6,270 nucleotides of DNA from Rickettsiales bacterium (lineage in GTDB: Bacteria > Pseudomonadota > Alphaproteobacteria > Rickettsiales > UBA3002), in contig JAJTIB010000003.1 of assembly GCA_021300075.1 (NCBI GenBank), positions 1 to 6,270 on the forward strand, written 5' to 3'. The notes under the pieces are model-generated. The model made no database searches, had not been told where the DNA came from, and saw only the letters and a list, made by a program, of their open reading frames with translations. Below, piece after piece: positions 5,043-6,270 of this stretch. How positions within the stretch are numbered: the stretch's first letter is position 1; every line of letters starts with the position of its first letter. A program made the translations under genes and the position numbers.

Positions 5043-5839
5043 GCCGCCGCCTTGGCGCAGATACACGCTTCGCCTTCATAATACGCGCGGCCACAGCGAC
5101 ACATCAGAACGCCTTCGGATTTGGTGAGGCCATGCCCCACCGCCACGCGCTCATCGAATACATAGCATTGCCCCTGCCAGAGGCTCGCTTCTTTGGGAAT
5201 CGTTTCAAGATAAGCGAGGACGCCGCCGCGCAGATGGTAGACTTCTGAGAACCCTTGAGTGAGTAAATAGGACGAGTATTTTTCGCAGCGTATGCCGCCG
5301 GTACAATACATGGCGATCTTTGGGGTTTTTACGGGGTCGAGATACTGCGCGGTGAACTTCACCATCTGCTTGAAATGGCGGGTGGCGGGATTCACCGCAC
5401 CTGCGAAATGCCCGAGTGCATATTCATAGTCGTTGCGGGTATCAATGGTAGTAACATCGGCTTGGGAGATAAGGGCGTTCCAGTCCTCGGGGGCAACATA
5501 GCGGCCTACGCAGAAGCTGGGGTCGGCGGATGCACCAAGCGTAATCAGCTCGCGTTTTACTTTTACTTTGCTGCGGCCGAAGGGCATGGCGGAGAAATGG
5601 CTCAGTCGTGGCGCGAGATCGCGAAGCATTGGAAGAGATCGCAGCAGCGCATGGAGGCGGGCGAGGGCAGGGGGTGCACCTGCAATCGTGGCGTTGATAC
5701 CTTCGGGGGCCAGCGTAATTGTGCCCTTGATGTCCTGGAGTTTCATTTCGGAAAGCAGACGGCGCTTCAGCTCGCTTAGATCTTGCATCGGCGCGAAATG
5801 ATAAAAGCTGCTGATGGTAATGGGTGAATCTGTGTTCAT
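5039..5839 (-). CDS. trhO: tRNA uridine-34 hydroxylase (rhodanese-like, UPF0176)
   Basis: This encodes a 266-residue TrhO (YceA) protein. The family hydroxylates the wobble uridine U34 of certain tRNAs to 5-hydroxyuridine using oxygen, the first step towards cmo5U/mcmo5U. The N-terminal domain (about 7-100) carries GTITLAPEGINATIAG (39-54). The rhodanese domain (about 122-215) has the active-site loop YCTGGIRCEK with Cys179 and Cys185. The C-terminus has CRC (247-249) and CIC (259-261), a possible metal site. It is shorter than the 350-residue E. coli protein, as many homologues are. The ATG at 5839 gives the expected N-terminus (ISSFYHF). No Shine-Dalgarno sequence precedes it, and a promoter-like -10 lies 6 nt upstream. 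Its stop overlaps the yacG start. The neighbouring tRNA-Phe has G34, so it is not a substrate despite the proximity. Confidence 0.95.
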   Translation of the reverse strand: MNTDSPITISSFYHFAPMQDLSELKRRLLSEMKLQDIKGTITLAPEGINATIAGAPPALARLHALLRSLPMLRDLAPRLSHFSAMPFGRSKVKVKRELITLGASADPSFCVGRYVAPEDWNALISQADVTTIDTRNDYEYALGHFAGAVNPATRHFKQMVKFTAQYLDPVKTPKIAMYCTGGIRCEKYSSYLLTQGFSEVYHLRGGVLAYLETIPKEASLWQGQCYVFDERVAVGHGLTKSEGVLMCRCGRAYYEGEACICAKAAA

Positions 5840-5845
5840 CCCGCG

Positions 5846-5874
5846 CTGATAGCGCGTTTCATGAAAATTGTCGA
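5846..5874 (-). promoter_or_regulatory. Candidate promoter immediately before trhO
   Basis: On the - strand TCGACA (+ 5869-5874, 5 of 6 to TTGACA), a 17-nt spacer and TATCAG (5846-5851, 4 of 6 to TATAAT) end 6 nt before the trhO ATG. The spacing predicts a start on or next to the ATG, matching the missing Shine-Dalgarno sequence. The -10 overlaps a perfect hairpin, CGCGCT-GAT-AGCGCG (5842-5856), which may be an operator or chance. The hexamers are weak, so this is tentative. Confidence 0.35.
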
Positions 5875-5886
5875 GGGGTCAAAACG

Positions 5887-6270
5887 CTACATCATCGCAC
5901 CGAGTTGGGTCGATTTTGTTCCGTGCATGGCGAGCATGGCATTGGTTGGCAGTTGCGCGCCATCATGGGTGATGGCTGAGACTGCATTGGTGGGCACGGG
6001 TTTGCTGCTGGCGGAGTCAGTGCCGCTTACCGTCTGAGCATTGACGGCTGCTGGCAAAGTGGCCACTGCTGCGGGGTTATTTGCTGCGTCTTGGGTGAGT
6101 GCGGTTTCGGCAGGGCGGGTTTCGACTTTTGGCAGATTAATAAGGGAAGGTTGAATTTCACTGGGCACAAGTGCATGAAATTGATCACCCAGAATGAGCT
6201 TTGCGAGATCCATCGGCATCCAGGAGAACATCGCATGGTCTTTGATGGTGAGGGAGGGCTTCTCTGCGCG
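5887..6270 (-). CDS. Unrecognised protein, C-terminal part, runs off the right edge
   Basis: A reading frame is open from the right edge of the window to a TAG at 5887-5889, 127 visible residues. An ATG at 6231 could start a 114-residue protein, but no Shine-Dalgarno sequence precedes it and the frame stays open for 13 more codons to the edge. I therefore treat it as the 3' part of a longer gene. The first part (DLAKLILGDQFHALVP and neighbours) looks folded. The last 80 residues or so are rich in Ala, Thr, Pro, Ser, Asn and Gln, with no cysteine, signal peptide or membrane segment, and end in GAMM. I do not recognise the family. The tail looks like a disordered C-terminus or linker. It lies 47 bp upstream of trhO on the same strand, and may or may not share a transcript with it. 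Confidence 0.6.
   Translation of the reverse strand, partial: RAEKPSLTIKDHAMFSWMPMDLAKLILGDQFHALVPSEIQPSLINLPKVETRPAETALTQDAANNPAAVATLPAAVNAQTVSGTDSASSKPVPTNAVSAITHDGAQLPTNAMLAMHGTKSTQLGAMM

Noticed and set aside
5375..5801. + strand ORFs opposite trhO
   Set aside because: They are antisense to a conserved gene with intact motifs, and I see no independent coding evidence.
6027..6236. 69-codon - strand ORF in another frame at the right edge
   Set aside because: It overlaps the longer frame that stays open to the window edge, and it shows neither a ribosome site nor a domain.

Overview
The window looks like ordinary bacterial chromosome, most likely from an alphaproteobacterium of moderate GC. 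That assignment is inference: it rests on the conserved run rpmI-rplT-pheS-pheT, the style of the encoded proteins, a short TrhO and a tRNA with an encoded CCA. No sequence search was possible. I see no phage, insertion sequence, CRISPR array or defence system.

Left part, + strand. A repeat-rich non-coding leader (1-262) with a good sigma70-type promoter (5-33) precedes rpmI (L35) and rplT (L20). A dispersed palindromic repeat built from NGATRATC octamers and ending in CGTG occurs as an inverted pair between rpmI and rplT (463-549) and as a single copy after rplT (934-974). A different palindrome of the CCCTCTCC...GGAGAGGG type follows at 981-1004.

Middle, + strand. pheS and pheT overlap by 4 bp and encode the alpha and beta subunits of phenylalanyl-tRNA synthetase. 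pheS has no Shine-Dalgarno sequence. It has instead a promoter-like -10 hexamer only 6 nt before its ATG, which suggests a leaderless transcript and a promoter separate from the ribosomal-protein genes.

Right part, - strand. tRNA-Phe(GAA), the substrate of PheST, lies 108 bp beyond pheT and points towards it. The gap holds two hairpins that probably separate the convergent units. Upstream of the tRNA on the same strand are yacG (zinc-binding gyrase inhibitor family) and trhO (tRNA U34 hydroxylase), which overlap by 4 bp. The 3' part of an unrecognised, low-complexity protein gene runs off the right edge.

The theme is translation: two 50S proteins, the Phe-charging enzyme, its tRNA and a wobble-base modification enzyme. 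The protein genes are conventional. The less explained signals are the leader repeats before rpmI, the NGATRATC repeat family around rplT, and the probable leaderless starts of pheS and trhO.
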